Source: Atrichornis clamosus (taxonomy: Eukaryota; Chordata; Aves; Passeriformes; Menuridae). From it: a stretch of 64,000 bases of DNA. The stretch spans positions 186,001 to 250,000 of the forward strand of contig WBMZ01014087.1 in assembly GCA_013400975.1 (NCBI GenBank), in the 5' to 3' direction. Both the position numbers and the translations under genes were made by a program. The notes below the pieces were generated by a model. It did no database searches, was not told the origin of the DNA, and saw nothing but the letters and a program-made list of their open reading frames with translations. Positions 47,659 to 58,385 of the stretch are shown here, piece by piece; within the stretch, counting starts at the first letter, position 1; each line of letters begins with the position of its first letter.

Positions 47659-48950
47659 CTCTATCTGAAACCTTTTTTTGAATTGGGGTCACAGCAGAAC
47701 TCTGTGGAACTTGTCAATATAGTAGATCAGCAGATGTTATTGCAAGACATTGCAAATTGAGAGTTCTGTCATTGCAAAGCCATTTCCTTTGGTATTTTTC
47801 AATTAATAGTGAGTGAACTAATTAAGTTTTTGGACATCCTATGCCTGCTACAAATCTACTCTGATTTAGTACCACTGACATGAAAGCTAATTTTCAACTT
47901 CATATCAGAGAGGAAGAGTTATGTTTGCAACATATTTAATGGGGAAACGGTGGCAGTACACTTTATCAGAGCAGTATTAGAGATATTTTTTTCCCTTTGG
48001 GTCTGACAGAATGTTGGTCTTAATCATGGTCTTATCAAAGTGAATAAGGAAGGATTTTTCATATATTTCTACAAAATTACATTTGGGCTCTTTTTCTGTC
48101 TTTTGTGTACTACTGTATGTAGGAGAGATTTCATCCAAGTTATATTGACAGTGAGAAGTTTTTAGCCATCTTGATGGGTGGAAAATGTGATGTTTGCAAT
48201 CAATACAATCTATGACATCACATTTTTTCACCATTTTAGAATATTTTTTAATAAAAATGAATGTGATTTAAGGAAATTTATTTTAACTCTCTGGGGAGAG
48301 GGATTAGAATTTCTTTGCCAGTCTTTGATATGACATGCTAAACATTTTAGCTTTTTTTCTTTCTTCTGTGTTGGTTATGTAATTGTATAATGAAAAACAA
48401 TCACATACAAATTGTTATATTTTTCATGCTCTTCCAGTAAGAAAATAGCCATCATTTCAATCGAATACTAGGTATTCTCGTGTGTATTATGAATATTTTC
48501 TTAATTTACTTAGCTAAAATCCATTACTATATGCTTTTTAACTCAAGCCTATAGTTTGGTGAACTAATTGAATCACTCTTCTTGCATGGCTTCCCCATCC
48601 CATCAGAACATCATGGCTATAGATCGGTGGGTGTCTGTTGCCTCTCTTGCTTTATCAAGACAACTGTGTGACCAATGCTCAGCCTGGAAGGTCAACAGAG
48701 AAATTTCAGCATAATAAGGTAGAGGAAAATGGCAAAATAGTACAGTATTTACTAAAAAACAGTACCATAGTTGGAGTAAATTTGGATAGCCATTCACGGA
48801 AGTGAGGAGCAGAATGATATGTGACATAAGAAAAGCTGTATTTGTAGTTGATAAAGCTTACTCACAAAAGTACATGCCAGTATATTAGCAGAACTGTGGA
48901 CAAAACTGCAGAAAGGGGTTTGAAATTTAAAATACGTCTTACCCAGCCTT
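47659..48950. other. AT-rich non-coding DNA; contains a hairpin
   Basis: No gene supported. An 85-codon minus frame (48234-47977) has a fairly protein-like composition but no domain I recognise, and it begins inside the inverted repeat described next. Confidence 0.45.
48182..48226. repeat. Perfect 12-bp inverted repeat with 21-nt loop
   Basis: 'aaaatgtgatgt' (48182-48193) and its exact complement 'acatcacatttt' (48215-48226) are separated by 21 nt. The stem stops at wobble pairs on both sides. It could form a hairpin in RNA or single-stranded DNA; no function is inferred. Confidence 0.85.
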
Positions 48951-49012
48951 CATTTTCTGCTGTAATATGCACAAAGCAAGCAGTGATCAATCTTGCAAAA
49001 TGCCCTCTAACT
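48951..49012 (+). repeat. Unclassified repeat, copy B of a 62-bp pair
   Basis: Partner of 47597-47658 in the same orientation, 1.35 kb away, with a 19-base identical start and about three-quarters identity beyond it by eye. It probably represents two pieces of an ancient unnamed interspersed repeat or an old local duplication. Confidence 0.65.
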
Positions 49013-52000
49013 AAGGGACCAACAATATATTAATAGTTCAGAAGGAGCTGTATGAAACCCACACTGTCTATGGGGTGAAGAATTACAATTCTGTCAGAAC
49101 AATGTTCAGAGCTTCTTGGGAAAAGAAGTCCTGCCTAACTGCTGCATGCCATGACTACAGCTTCTATTTCTTCTGCTGGTACTCCTCACTAGAATAGACT
49201 TCCCTAAATCTATCGAGGTTCTGCTGGAACGTCATTGGATTGCAGTAATTTCAATACCTGGCTACTCCCCTTTAGCTTGCACTCCCTGTTTGCTACTGGG
49301 TTACTCTTCTATTCTACTGTTCTCAGTTTTAAAGATCAATTTCTGTCAAATACACTTTAATCTATAGAATAGTTTAAGAATGCTTCTATACTTTTTATTT
49401 CAAAGCTTTTTTCCTTAAGCTTCCTGGAATCTATAAATATTTTGTTACTATGACTCATCTCTGAATATGTGCTACATTTCGAGTCACTCCACGTCTTCTG
49501 TTTATATTCAATGCCGTGTACTGATGTTGTATTCAATATAACTAAAAATATTTGTATTCCTAATAAATATCAGGTTTATGAATTTATGCCGTGGAATGGA
49601 GAAGTGACAATTTGGAGTTTTTCTCTGAATGGCCAAGGTGCTGTTTGGGAGTTTTAATAAGAGGGAATAAGTGGTCTTAAGGAAATGGTCAATGACTGAT
49701 GAAAAAGGAAAACAAGCAAGCAAACAGACAAACAAATACCAACAACAAAAAAAAGAACTACCTGAATGTATAGGATTTTTCCTTTACTTCCAAAGTCCCC
49801 ATTTCTCTGAAAAAAATACAGTCTGTGCCAAAAGTCAACCACAATAACTCTTGATGTGTTGTAATATTAAATCTGAAAATTTTTGTAGCATTGCCACTAC
49901 TCCAATGATGTACTATATTTTCTTTGAAGGTCTAGCTTTTGGCCTCCTCTAAGTACATGTAAGTATTAGCTTTTGTTGAAGAAAAGTACAATTTAAAAAA
50001 TCTTTTTGTTAGCAGACAGAGGCATGACCCAAAGCCTTTGATGTGATGACAACCTTGTGTTCCAAAGTTTCTCTAATAGAGAAAGTTTCTATTAAAAGTA
50101 CAAATGGTCAGACAGAAAATCTTTATGAGTGTACATTAAGTAAATTTGTATTAATGGATTTTTAAAAGAGTGTGGATCAAATCTCCATCCAGAGGTGAAA
50201 TATGGTGTCAGATAGTGAAAAGCAATAAGCAGAATTAATGCTTATTTGATTTGTAAGAATATTTCTGACAGCAATCCAAAACTAGCTATTAAAACAACCC
50301 TGGTTTTGTGGTACTCTGGCACTGAATGTAAACCTCATGTACTTTCCAGGGGATAGTCACAGGGTTAGTATGGAGCAAGGATAATTAACTCAGTTTGTCG
50401 GATGCACTTTCATTAGTCAGACAGAAGATGAATGGAACAGAACAGTGGAGTCTGAAGAGCGTTACATTTATTCAGGGAACAAATACATCCAAGTAATGAG
50501 TGCACTACATAGAGAGATTATTCTGAAACCTACTTTAGTCCACCTCTGTTCATCTGTAGAGACTTATTTAATTAGCTGTGGATTTAGCTGCCTTTTGATG
50601 TGTTTATTGACAGTCTGTGTACCCTCTCCTTCTTTCAAGATGAATAGGTTATTGCCTCTCATGTAACAATCAGCCTTTTGTGAATCCTAAGAAAAATCTG
50701 AAGGATCATCCTATAGCATGAATAAATAACAAAAGCTATAAGTATGTTGTGTATTAAGACCCAGTTCTGAGTACAAAGCTGTAAACTAATTTGGCAGTTC
50801 CTTAATGACTTCCTTTCGGGTTTGTTATGCTTTTGTATGTGCAACCTAAGGGTTTTTTCCCTAGAGTAATCCATAAAGACATCATATGTTCTAACAGAAT
50901 CCTCCTTTTACTACTTATTGATAATTGCTGTAAGACACACATCTTTAGATTTGGCCAATCACTCTGCCTGCATTCCTTCTCCTGGATAATACACCACTGT
51001 CATTTTACTGATCCAAAGTTTCTTACCACTTCCTAATAAAGCAATTGGCCATACTAAAAGCAGAATCTTTTAGTCTGTCAGAAAGTACCAGTAAACATGG
51101 AAAAATAATACCCATTTAGTCACTGAAGAATAAAGGTCAGGGTAGACATGAGCAAAGGGCAGGGGGCAGAGATCCTGTATGCCAGTATGCACACCAAGTT
51201 CATCTTCATCTTCTGCTTTGCAGTTCACACATGGAAGACAAAGCATATATGACAAGGTCCTGTTACACATCATCATTTTGAGAAATGACAGATGCATGAA
51301 ACTTGTCACATTCTGTTATAGAGCAAGTTATAATTATTTTACTGATAAGTTTCTTAAATTATTTTACCATGTGATCTAGTTATAAGTGTCTTGGTTAACA
51401 CTGTAATTTTTGAAAATAACACTAAACCTCAGAAGGAGTTTAAAGTTAGGCGTGGTAATAATCGCCTTCTGAGGCGACAGAGAGGTGTCTTTGTAAGATC
51501 TGGTACCCATAATTTAGAATTTAGGTGTTGCATTAAAAATATTCATACTCACATAAAAATTTCCATCAGGGAAACCTAGACCATTTCCGCATAATACACT
51601 GGTCTTTGGAAAGAACTGAGAATTTTATCAATATGACTAGCTTGACATTGGATCAAATACAGGCACACAAAAATGGTAAACTACATTCCATGGATCATTT
51701 TGCCATATGAGAGGGTTTGGTACCTTTCAGTTAAGAATCTTTGAGAGAAGCTTTACAATATGGGCTTTTATTACCAGGTGATATTAGATCTAGAGGTAGA
51801 ATCACATTCTGTGATCTGCTCCTCTGCACTGAAATTACCTTCTGGCTAGTGTGAAACCCAAGAGCATCAGAATTTGAAGGAAACTTCACTGTAATACATT
51901 TAGATAACAGTATATTCCTCAGTAGCTGTAGGCATTTTATAGTGAATTGTAGACACAACAGAGGCAGTAGCTGTTTAAAGAAAAAAAATCCCCCAAATTT

Positions 52001-52711
52001 TTTTACTAACAGAATGTCTTTCTTCTGTTGAAGTTGGTAATGTATTTGAAGTTTGTGTCCATATGTAAAATCATTTTATTTGCTTGTATATCTGTTTGCA
52101 TATGTGTATAATTCAGTGCAGCAGAATCTAATATCTATATATCAGTTATATATCTATATATCAGGCAGAATGACGGAAAAAAAACCAACACCAAAACCAA
52201 GATTGTACTTATAAAAATCTTATTAAAAAAATTTTTTTCCTTGTCTGCATGTTTAACCTGATTGTTCTTTTCATAAGATCTTTCCGAGGTATAAAATTCT
52301 TATTTTCTTATAGCTTTGTGGAAGATGTAAATACTTAACAAGGTCATTCAGGTCTTGGGGAGTAAGACATGCTCTAATGGACCAGAGTGAACTGTGCATG
52401 TGTAACAGATGCATCCTTTCTTTGTGGAATCTTTTTACCTTAGTTATGCCTTGTTTCTGGGATTTGTATTTTCTGATATTTTTTCTGTATTTTACTTTTA
52501 GGATGGGGTCAAAAGGAAGAAAGAAATACAATTTGGGGAGGCATTTAAATGCTGTGGTGAAAACTGGGAAAAAGGAAATGCTATTGTTCATGGGAGTTTT
52601 TTAGCTTGCATTTATTTTATTGTTCTAAAACAGTGAAGGAAAGGAAGTAAAATTTTCCTGAAAAACCATGTCAGAAAATGCCAAAACTCACATCTCTTTC
52701 ATGAAGTTGTA
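49013..52711. other. AT-rich non-coding DNA, nothing recognised
   Basis: About 3.7 kb. Minor patches: an A/C-rich run near 49700-49756 and a 15-bp direct repeat 'atatctatatatcag' at 52131-52145 and 52150-52164. Frames up to 106 codons (52271-52591, minus) are not recognised. Confidence 0.5.
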
Positions 52712-52916
52712 TGTTGATTTTGGCTGGGATAGAGTTCATTTTCTCCAGAATGGCTAGTATGGGGCTAGGTTTTGGATTTGTGCTGAGAACAGTGCTGATA
52801 ATGCAGGGATGTTTTAGATACTGCTGAACATTTCTTGCACAACATCAAGTTCCTTTTTTCCTTATACTACCGCAATGGTGAGGAGGCTGGGGGTGCATGG
52901 GAAATTGGGAGGAAGC
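52712..52916 (+). mobile_element. Avian ERV LTR (ERVL-like), 5' fragment, sense
   Basis: About 205 bp of LTR U3 sequence: 'tgttgattttggctgggata', 'gagttcattttctcc', 'gctagtatggggctagg' and 'ttggatttgtgctgagaaca', then 'gaggctgggggtgcatggg' and 'aattgggaggaa'. It matches the first third of the LTR at 55952-56521, block for block. The TATA box, R and U5 are absent because the sequence switches to CR1 at about 52916. Confidence 0.85.
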
Positions 52917-53300
52917 ATCTAGAGTACTGTATGTAGTTCTGGGCCCCAACATTTCAGATGGATATGAAGGATTTTAACTGTTTCTGGAGGCGGGCAACAA
53001 AGCTGGTGAAAGGGCTGGAAGGAATGTCCTGTGAGGAGCAGTGGAGGACTTTGGGCTTGTCTAGTTTGGAGAAAAGGAGGTTGAGGGGTGACCTTATTGC
53101 TCTCTACATCTTACTGAGGAGGGGATGTGGAGATGGAGATGCTGATCCCTTCTGCCTCATATCCGGTGACAGGATGTGTGGGAATGGTTCAAAGATTCAC
53201 CAGGCAAGGCTTTGAGTGGAGCTTAGGACCTTTTTACTGAGAGGCCAAGCACTGGAGAGGTGATCAATGCCCCAGGCCTGTCACTGTTGAAGAGGCAATA
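52917..53300 (+). mobile_element. CR1 LINE 3' ORF2 fragment, sense, joined to an LTR fragment
   Basis: Sense CR1 beginning 'catctagagtactgtatg', then 'gttctgggccccaacat' and 'gcaacaaagctggtgaaagg'. A frame at 52958-53215 (85 codons) has '[19 protein letters not shown]', the ORF2 C-terminal block. The end is degraded after 'gagaggccaagcactgg' and there is no clear CR1 tail. The subfamily is like 15133-16033 and 61953-62671. It directly follows the LTR fragment. Confidence 0.88.
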
Positions 53301-53390
53301 TTCTTGGACAAGAATTTGTAAGAATTCTTAAATTCTTGGACAATATTCTTAATAACATGTTTTAGCTTTTGGTTAGCCCTGAAATGATCT

Positions 53391-53424
53391 ATTCCATTCC
53401 ATTCCACTCAATTCCATTCCATTT
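53391..53424. repeat. (ATTCC)n short tandem repeat
   Basis: Six imperfect ATTCC/ATTCCA units with one 'actca' variant. A 12-bp direct repeat 'attcttggacaa' lies just upstream, at about 53300-53311 and 53332-53343. Confidence 0.85.
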
Positions 53425-55951
53425 TATTCTCTTCTACAGCACTGGGATCAAGGTTTTTTATGTGTTTTTCCCAAAATTTTATGGGAGAAAAGAATTGTAG
53501 ATTTTCACCCATAAATATTTACTTTTCAAGGTATTACAGTTTTCTGCATTAATGCGACTTGTTAAAAGGGTGTGGACACAAAGCTGTCCTAGGAGACAAC
53601 ATGAAAATCTTTCTTGGATTGGAACTGGAGGGAGCTTGTACTAGATGCTATCCAGGGGAAATCCAGTGTAGCTAGGAGTGAAAACCGATTGATCTCAAAA
53701 CCAACCTGAACAGAGAATGGTCAGTTTTGAGAATAAAATCCTTTCACAGAAATATACAGCAGTTGAAATATAAATGGTTCTGTGAAGCAATATACCATCT
53801 ATGAAAATACAGAATATAATTTTTTCTTTCCTCATAGAAGATTAAAAATGATGACTCAAGCCCTCATAAAATGGCACAAGAATCCATTTTTGCTGGTCTC
53901 TGAAACCATTCATAGCTAAATTTCTTGTTTATCCATGAGTATGAACCAAAAAGTTACACAGTAGCTCCTGTGCTCCCATGTAGCTCCTATGAAGCCAAAG
54001 TGGTTCCTCTGATTTTTCAAACAAGATAGGAGCGCATATTTTCAATTCTTACTTTGTTCCAGACATAGCCTTATCCCATTTTTACTGCTATAACCTTTGA
54101 ATGGTTTTAAAGAGTGCATTAAATGGGTAAAATAATTCCCATATATGGTTTGATCTTTCATTATTTTATGACGTGTTTGTTTCATATACTCCACTCTGAA
54201 CAAGTAATGACATCCCTCTCAAATTCTTCAGCATTCTTATTCCTAAGACTTCATAGAAATATATCAGTTTTAAAGTTAATTTTGTAACAGTATTTTGGAT
54301 GAGAATCTGATTTCCTTTCTATCTCTCTAAAAATAGTTTAAGAAAAATCCCATATTTTAATACTACTCTGTGAAATGGTTCAGAAACTGGTCACTAAAAA
54401 CATATTGTGTGGGGTTTTTTGGGTTTTGGGTGATGTTTTGTGTTTGTTGGTTTGGTTTTTTGGCAACATGTTACAAACACACGGTCACAAAGACACAAAT
54501 TGTCCTGATGTTTCTTTTTTCTTACAGAAACATACAGTTTTTGAGCACTGAAGAGTAATCATAAATTAACACGAGAATGAGGAAAAAGAGCTTTCTAAAG
54601 GTATTGTTGAAAAATAAGATATTAAAACAAACTCCATAGAATTAGATAAATCTGAGAAATCTGCATCCAGTCAAGGCCATTAGCCTTCTCTGAGCGCGTC
54701 AGCCCAGGTCTGTATGAAGTCACCACCTCTATCCTGCATGCCTAGTGTGCTATCATCTCTGCAGACCTACTCACAAAATCACCCTTCCCCTTCAGGGCCT
54801 ATGTTTGTCACAGGTGAGTGCTTGTGAGTGTTTGAGGAATTCTTTGTTTTGAATCGTCCCTTTGATCCACAGTACACTAATGACCATGAGAATCAAACTG
54901 GACAGTCTAGGGTGCTCTTCGTGATACATTGAGTTATTGTCTGAGGAAACAGATTTTAAAGCTGAGAAAAATCACTAGATCATTAACCTATTTTCACAGT
55001 GTATCAGAAGCATTATATTTCACCCACCTAGGCCCCTAATAGATTTCTTAGATTAAGCATTATAAAAGGCAAAGAAGTCCCACTGTTCCAGTTGCAAAGA
55101 TCTTTTTAATACAGATAGCCTCTGTGTGGTCCTATTCAGCTTCTCAGTTAGGAATACTATTTTTGACACCACGGATCGAAGTTCTAGTTCACGTAGAGCA
55201 TGCATCCATAGATGCTAATTAAAACTTGAAAGGACATTAATAAGCTGACATGTTCTTAAACTGTCACTAGTTTTCTTATAAATAATGTATTCTACTCAAT
55301 TAGAAGTTACAAAAAGTATTACTAGTAGAACATTTTCTGTAATGTGAAATATCCTATTAAATTATCGTAATAGTTTCTTTGGCTGTTAAATTATAAGCAG
55401 CTGCAACTTCTGTTATTGTTACTAAGAGAAATCAAGATGTAGCTTCTGTTCATTCTCCGGTACAACAATTTAAATATAGGCTAAATAAGCTGTAATAATT
55501 TTTATCTCCAGCCACTTTGGTAGCAAGCAAGTAATGTTAAACCATATGTTCACAGTTAGGATGTTCAGGAAGGGAGCTGCCTCTATCAGCAGTTTGTGCA
55601 TCAGCTGCACTTGTGCCATGTTATACCACCTTGCTGGGTGAAGAGAATGAAAGCAAAGGAGAGTCATCTGAAGATAGTGAACAGTTGACTAAATATCAAG
55701 TTTAATGAGAGCATTGAGAGCTATCAGGAGCAGTTGGAAGGGGAAAATGGCACAGATGAACCCATCCACTTACCTCCAAACTAACTGTGACAGTAAATCA
55801 GAAAGAAAGTTGGGAAATGGGTAGATTATATACCTAGAAACAGAAGCAAAAATGAAAAGATGAAATGCTTTAGTCTAAGGACCTGACAGCCAAGGTGAAT
55901 GGGTTTTCTTTCTGGTATGTCTTTCATAGAAAAGAAAATCAAGACACAACA
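53425..55951. other. AT-rich non-coding DNA, nothing recognised
   Basis: About 2.5 kb between the LTR/CR1 junction and the next LTR, apart from the T/G tract listed separately. A slightly GC-richer patch lies near 54655-54830 without an assignable family. Confidence 0.5.
54408..54466. repeat. T/G-rich tract with three close G-runs
   Basis: Plus strand nearly all T and G, with 'ggggttttttgggttttggg' from 54411 to 54430 followed by 'gttggtttgg'. This is similar in style to the tracts at 5836-6016 and 37966-38068. Confidence 0.8.
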
Positions 55952-56221
55952 TGATGGGTTTAGAGTAGAGTTAATTTTCTTCACAGAAGCTAATAATAGA
56001 CTATGTTTTGGATTTGTGCTGGCAACATTATTGACAGTATAGAGATGTTTTTGTTACTGCTGAGCAGGCTTTACACAGAACCAAGGCCTTTTCTGCTCCT
56101 CATGCTGCCCTCCCAGTGTGAAGGGTGAGAGTGCACAGGAGGATGGAAGGGGACACAGCTGGGGCAGCTGAGTCCAAAGGATCAAAATAATATTCCATAC
56201 AATATGGAATCATACTCAGCA

Positions 56222-56227
56222 TATAAA
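56222..56227 (+). promoter_or_regulatory. LTR TATA box
   Basis: TATAAA within 'cagcatataaacc', at the position where related LTRs carry their TATA box. Whether it still drives transcription is unknown. Confidence 0.6.
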
Positions 56228-56391
56228 CCTGAGGGAAGAAAGAGGAATAAGGGGGCATTTTTCTTCTCAAGTAACTTACCTGTAATGGAGCCCCGTTTTT
56301 TGGGAGATGGCTGAATGCCTGCCAGGCCACAGGAAGTAATGAATTAATCCCTTGTTTTGCTTTACTTGTGTGTGTGGCTTTTGTTTTCCCT

Positions 56392-56397
56392 ATTAAA
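56392..56397 (+). promoter_or_regulatory. LTR polyadenylation signal variant
   Basis: ATTAAA in 'ccctattaaactatc', 165 bp downstream of the TATA box, in the expected R-region position for this LTR type. Confidence 0.55.
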
Positions 56398-56521
56398 CTA
56401 TCTTCATCTCAATCCACGAGTTTTTCAGTTTTACTCTTCCAATTCCTTCCCTCATTGAACCAGTGGAGGGGAAATGAGCGAGCAGCTGTGTGGTGTTTGA
56501 TTGCTAGTTGGTTTCAAAACA

Positions 56522-57802
56522 TGATACATGGGTCTGTATTTGTGGTTATAAATACAGCTTACATTTAAAAACTAATGAATTTAGGCTAGAATCCTAATTC
56601 TGTCATTTTTAATGAAGTCTTTAAAAAGCATGTCATTTCCAGTCTGCTCTTCCTCCCAGTGTTCTTCCCTGTGTCTTTCCTGAAATCCCTCTCATGTAAA
56701 CCAACTGCTGAGACAGGGGAATAACTGTGCAAACTGCTGCCATTTCAGTTCTTGAAGTCACAGAGGCTTTTGAGGGACTTAATTTGTTGGGTTTTTTGAG
56801 GGTGGGTTTTACTTCAAATATGAAAACGAAGAGGTGTGCTGATGAATGTAAGCTTCCTTCTATGTTACCTTGATATGCTCTTTTCTCAAATGGTTTCCAT
56901 CTGGTCTCTTTTCATCTGTAGTTCTTATCCCACCTTTGTTCTCCTTGTCTCTGTAATTTTCAGACTTTGGATATCTCATTCTGCTTCCTTCGACTTCTTA
57001 CCCTTTTTTTTACTCACATAGGCTAGTCTGAGCACTTGCATATTTGACATATTTACCTTCTCCCCCATTCCATACAAGATTTCCCTTAAATGTCTCATGT
57101 AATTTTTCACTAATACGGTTTCTATCTCCTTATTCTGGTCTCATCAAACAAATATTTCCTTTGTTTCTCTGCATATTTTAATGCCCAGGTTCTTTGTACA
57201 GCCAGTCCAGTCCAGCTCTCAGCACTACCTTCTTTCTTCCAGTGATGAGTTCTGATATAGTCTAAGACCTTTTCATCAATCTACTCTTGCCCTCTTTTTA
57301 TTCACAGTAGTTATTCCAGATACCTTTTTTGGCAGGTTCCTTAGTCCTGAGAGAGGAAATTCTTCTTAGTCTTTTTGGAGGTATTTAGACTATTTAAGTG
57401 CTTCAGGGGAGATTCTAAGTCGTTCTGTCCTTGAACATGTTCTTGTGCAGAAAGTAGGCAGGAGGACAGCGTGAAATATGGATAAATTTATCAAACCATC
57501 GGTCTTCAACTCTTTTATTCTTCTCCATGCATTCTGACACTAACTCTTACCATGGGTGGTGGAGAAGAAAAGTTACATTCTCGTCTGAATCAAAACGAGG
57601 CAGAAGAGATGTATTGCAATTTCTGTGTAGAATGTTCCATTTCAGTCGTATGATGTGGGAGCGAAAATTAAGTTTTGTTTCAAGTGTATTTTAATATTGA
57701 AACAATTATATATTTTAAAAGTTGATTTATAGTAATTATGTTCAATAACATTTCTTTGGAGTTTACTTTCTCTTTTCTGTCTTAATCTTAGTATTGCAAT
57801 CC
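56522..57802. other. Non-coding DNA between two solo LTRs, nothing recognised
   Basis: About 1.3 kb, T/C-rich on the plus strand in places. I saw no gag, pro or pol sequence, so the flanking LTRs do not bracket a provirus; they also point in opposite directions. Confidence 0.6.
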
Positions 57803-58385
57803 TGTAGTGGTTTGGCCTTGGCTGGGTGCCAGGTGCCCACTACAGCACGCTATCACTCCCCTTCCCTGTGGGGTAGGGGAGAGAATAAGATGGAAAACAA
57901 CTCGTAGGTTGAGATAAAACCAGGTTACTGAAGAAAAAAAAAACAAAGGACAAGGGAGAGTTTGCGTGCACACAGGCAGAAAGAGAAGTTAATCTCTACT
58001 TCCCATCAGCGAGCGACGTTCGGACACTTCCCGGGAAGCAGGGTCTCAGCATGCGGAGTGGTTCCTCCAGAAGGCAAACATTGCAGAATAAAAAATGTAC
58101 CCACTTCCTCCTCACTCCCTTAGCTTTTATATCTGAGTTGACGTCACATGGTATGGAATATCCCTTTGGTTGATTTGGGTCAGCTGGCCTGGCTGTGTCC
58201 CCTCCCAGGATCTTGCCCACTCCCAGCCCTCCTGATGGGGGAAGGAGTGTCAGAGGGACAACACTTCTCAGCAGTAGCCAAAACCCTGGCGTGTTATCAA
58301 CACCCGTCCAGCTACCAGTGCAAAGCACAGCACTGTGAGGACTGCTAAGGGAAAGGTGAACTCTATCTCGGTCAGACCCAATACA
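57803..58385 (-). mobile_element. Complete solo LTR of an avian ERVL-like element, antisense, with 5-bp target duplication
   Basis: A 583-bp LTR with inverted termini: the plus strand starts 'tgtagtggtttggcc' and ends 'cagacccaataca', so the element reads TGTATTGGG...CCACTACA. It is flanked by the identical 5-bp sequence AATCC (57798-57802 and 58386-58390), the duplication length typical of ERVL-type integration. In element sense the promoter block runs 'ggatattccataccatg', a perfect TGACGTCA palindrome (58139-58146), then 'gatataaaag' (TATA at about 58126-58134). The 3' part has 'cctacgagttg'/'ttatctcaacc'-like U5 sequence and ends in the common '...gccaaaccactaca'. No internal genes are present, so this is a solo LTR. 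Clean ends and an intact duplication suggest it is one of the younger insertions here. The 168-codon frame 58502-57996 reads through the LTR and is not a gene. Confidence 0.92.
58126..58146 (-). promoter_or_regulatory. LTR promoter: TATA box with adjacent perfect CRE palindrome
   Basis: On the minus strand TGACGTCA (58146-58139) lies 4 bp upstream of 'gatataaaag' (TATA). TGACGTCA is the consensus CREB/ATF binding site. Position relative to the TATA box and conservation of the surrounding 'attccatacc' block with the LTR at 55952-56521 argue that it is the LTR's own promoter module. Activity is inference. Confidence 0.7.

Larger units (their letters stand above)
55952..56521 (+). mobile_element. 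Near-complete solo LTR of an avian ERVL-like element, sense
   Basis: A ~570-bp LTR. U3 starts 'tgatgggtttagagtagag' and includes 'ggatttgtgctggcaaca' and 'caaggccttttctgctcc'. The promoter block 'tattccatacaatatgg' leads to 'cagcatataaacc' with TATAAA at 56222-56227. R/U5 follows, with 'ttgttttgctttacttgtg', the poly(A)-type ATTAAA at 56392-56397, 'ttcatctcaatccacgag' and a terminal 'gagcgagcagctgtgtggtg', ending near 'caaaaca' (56521). No internal retroviral genes flank it, so it is a recombination-derived solo LTR. I could not see a convincing target-site duplication. The site equivalent to the cAMP-response palindrome in 57803-58385 is mutated here ('ggaatca'). Confidence 0.9.

Noticed and set aside
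47977..48234. 85-codon minus-strand frame with several Cys and His
   Set aside because: The CxxC-like spacing is not that of a known zinc finger, and the start lies inside a hairpin; chance is more likely.
53391..53424. ATTCC repeat as part of a centromeric-type satellite
   Set aside because: Only about six imperfect units; an ordinary microsatellite.
55952..58385. Possible provirus bounded by two LTRs
   Set aside because: The LTRs point in opposite directions, belong to different subtypes, and the 1.3 kb between them has no gag, pro or pol sequence.
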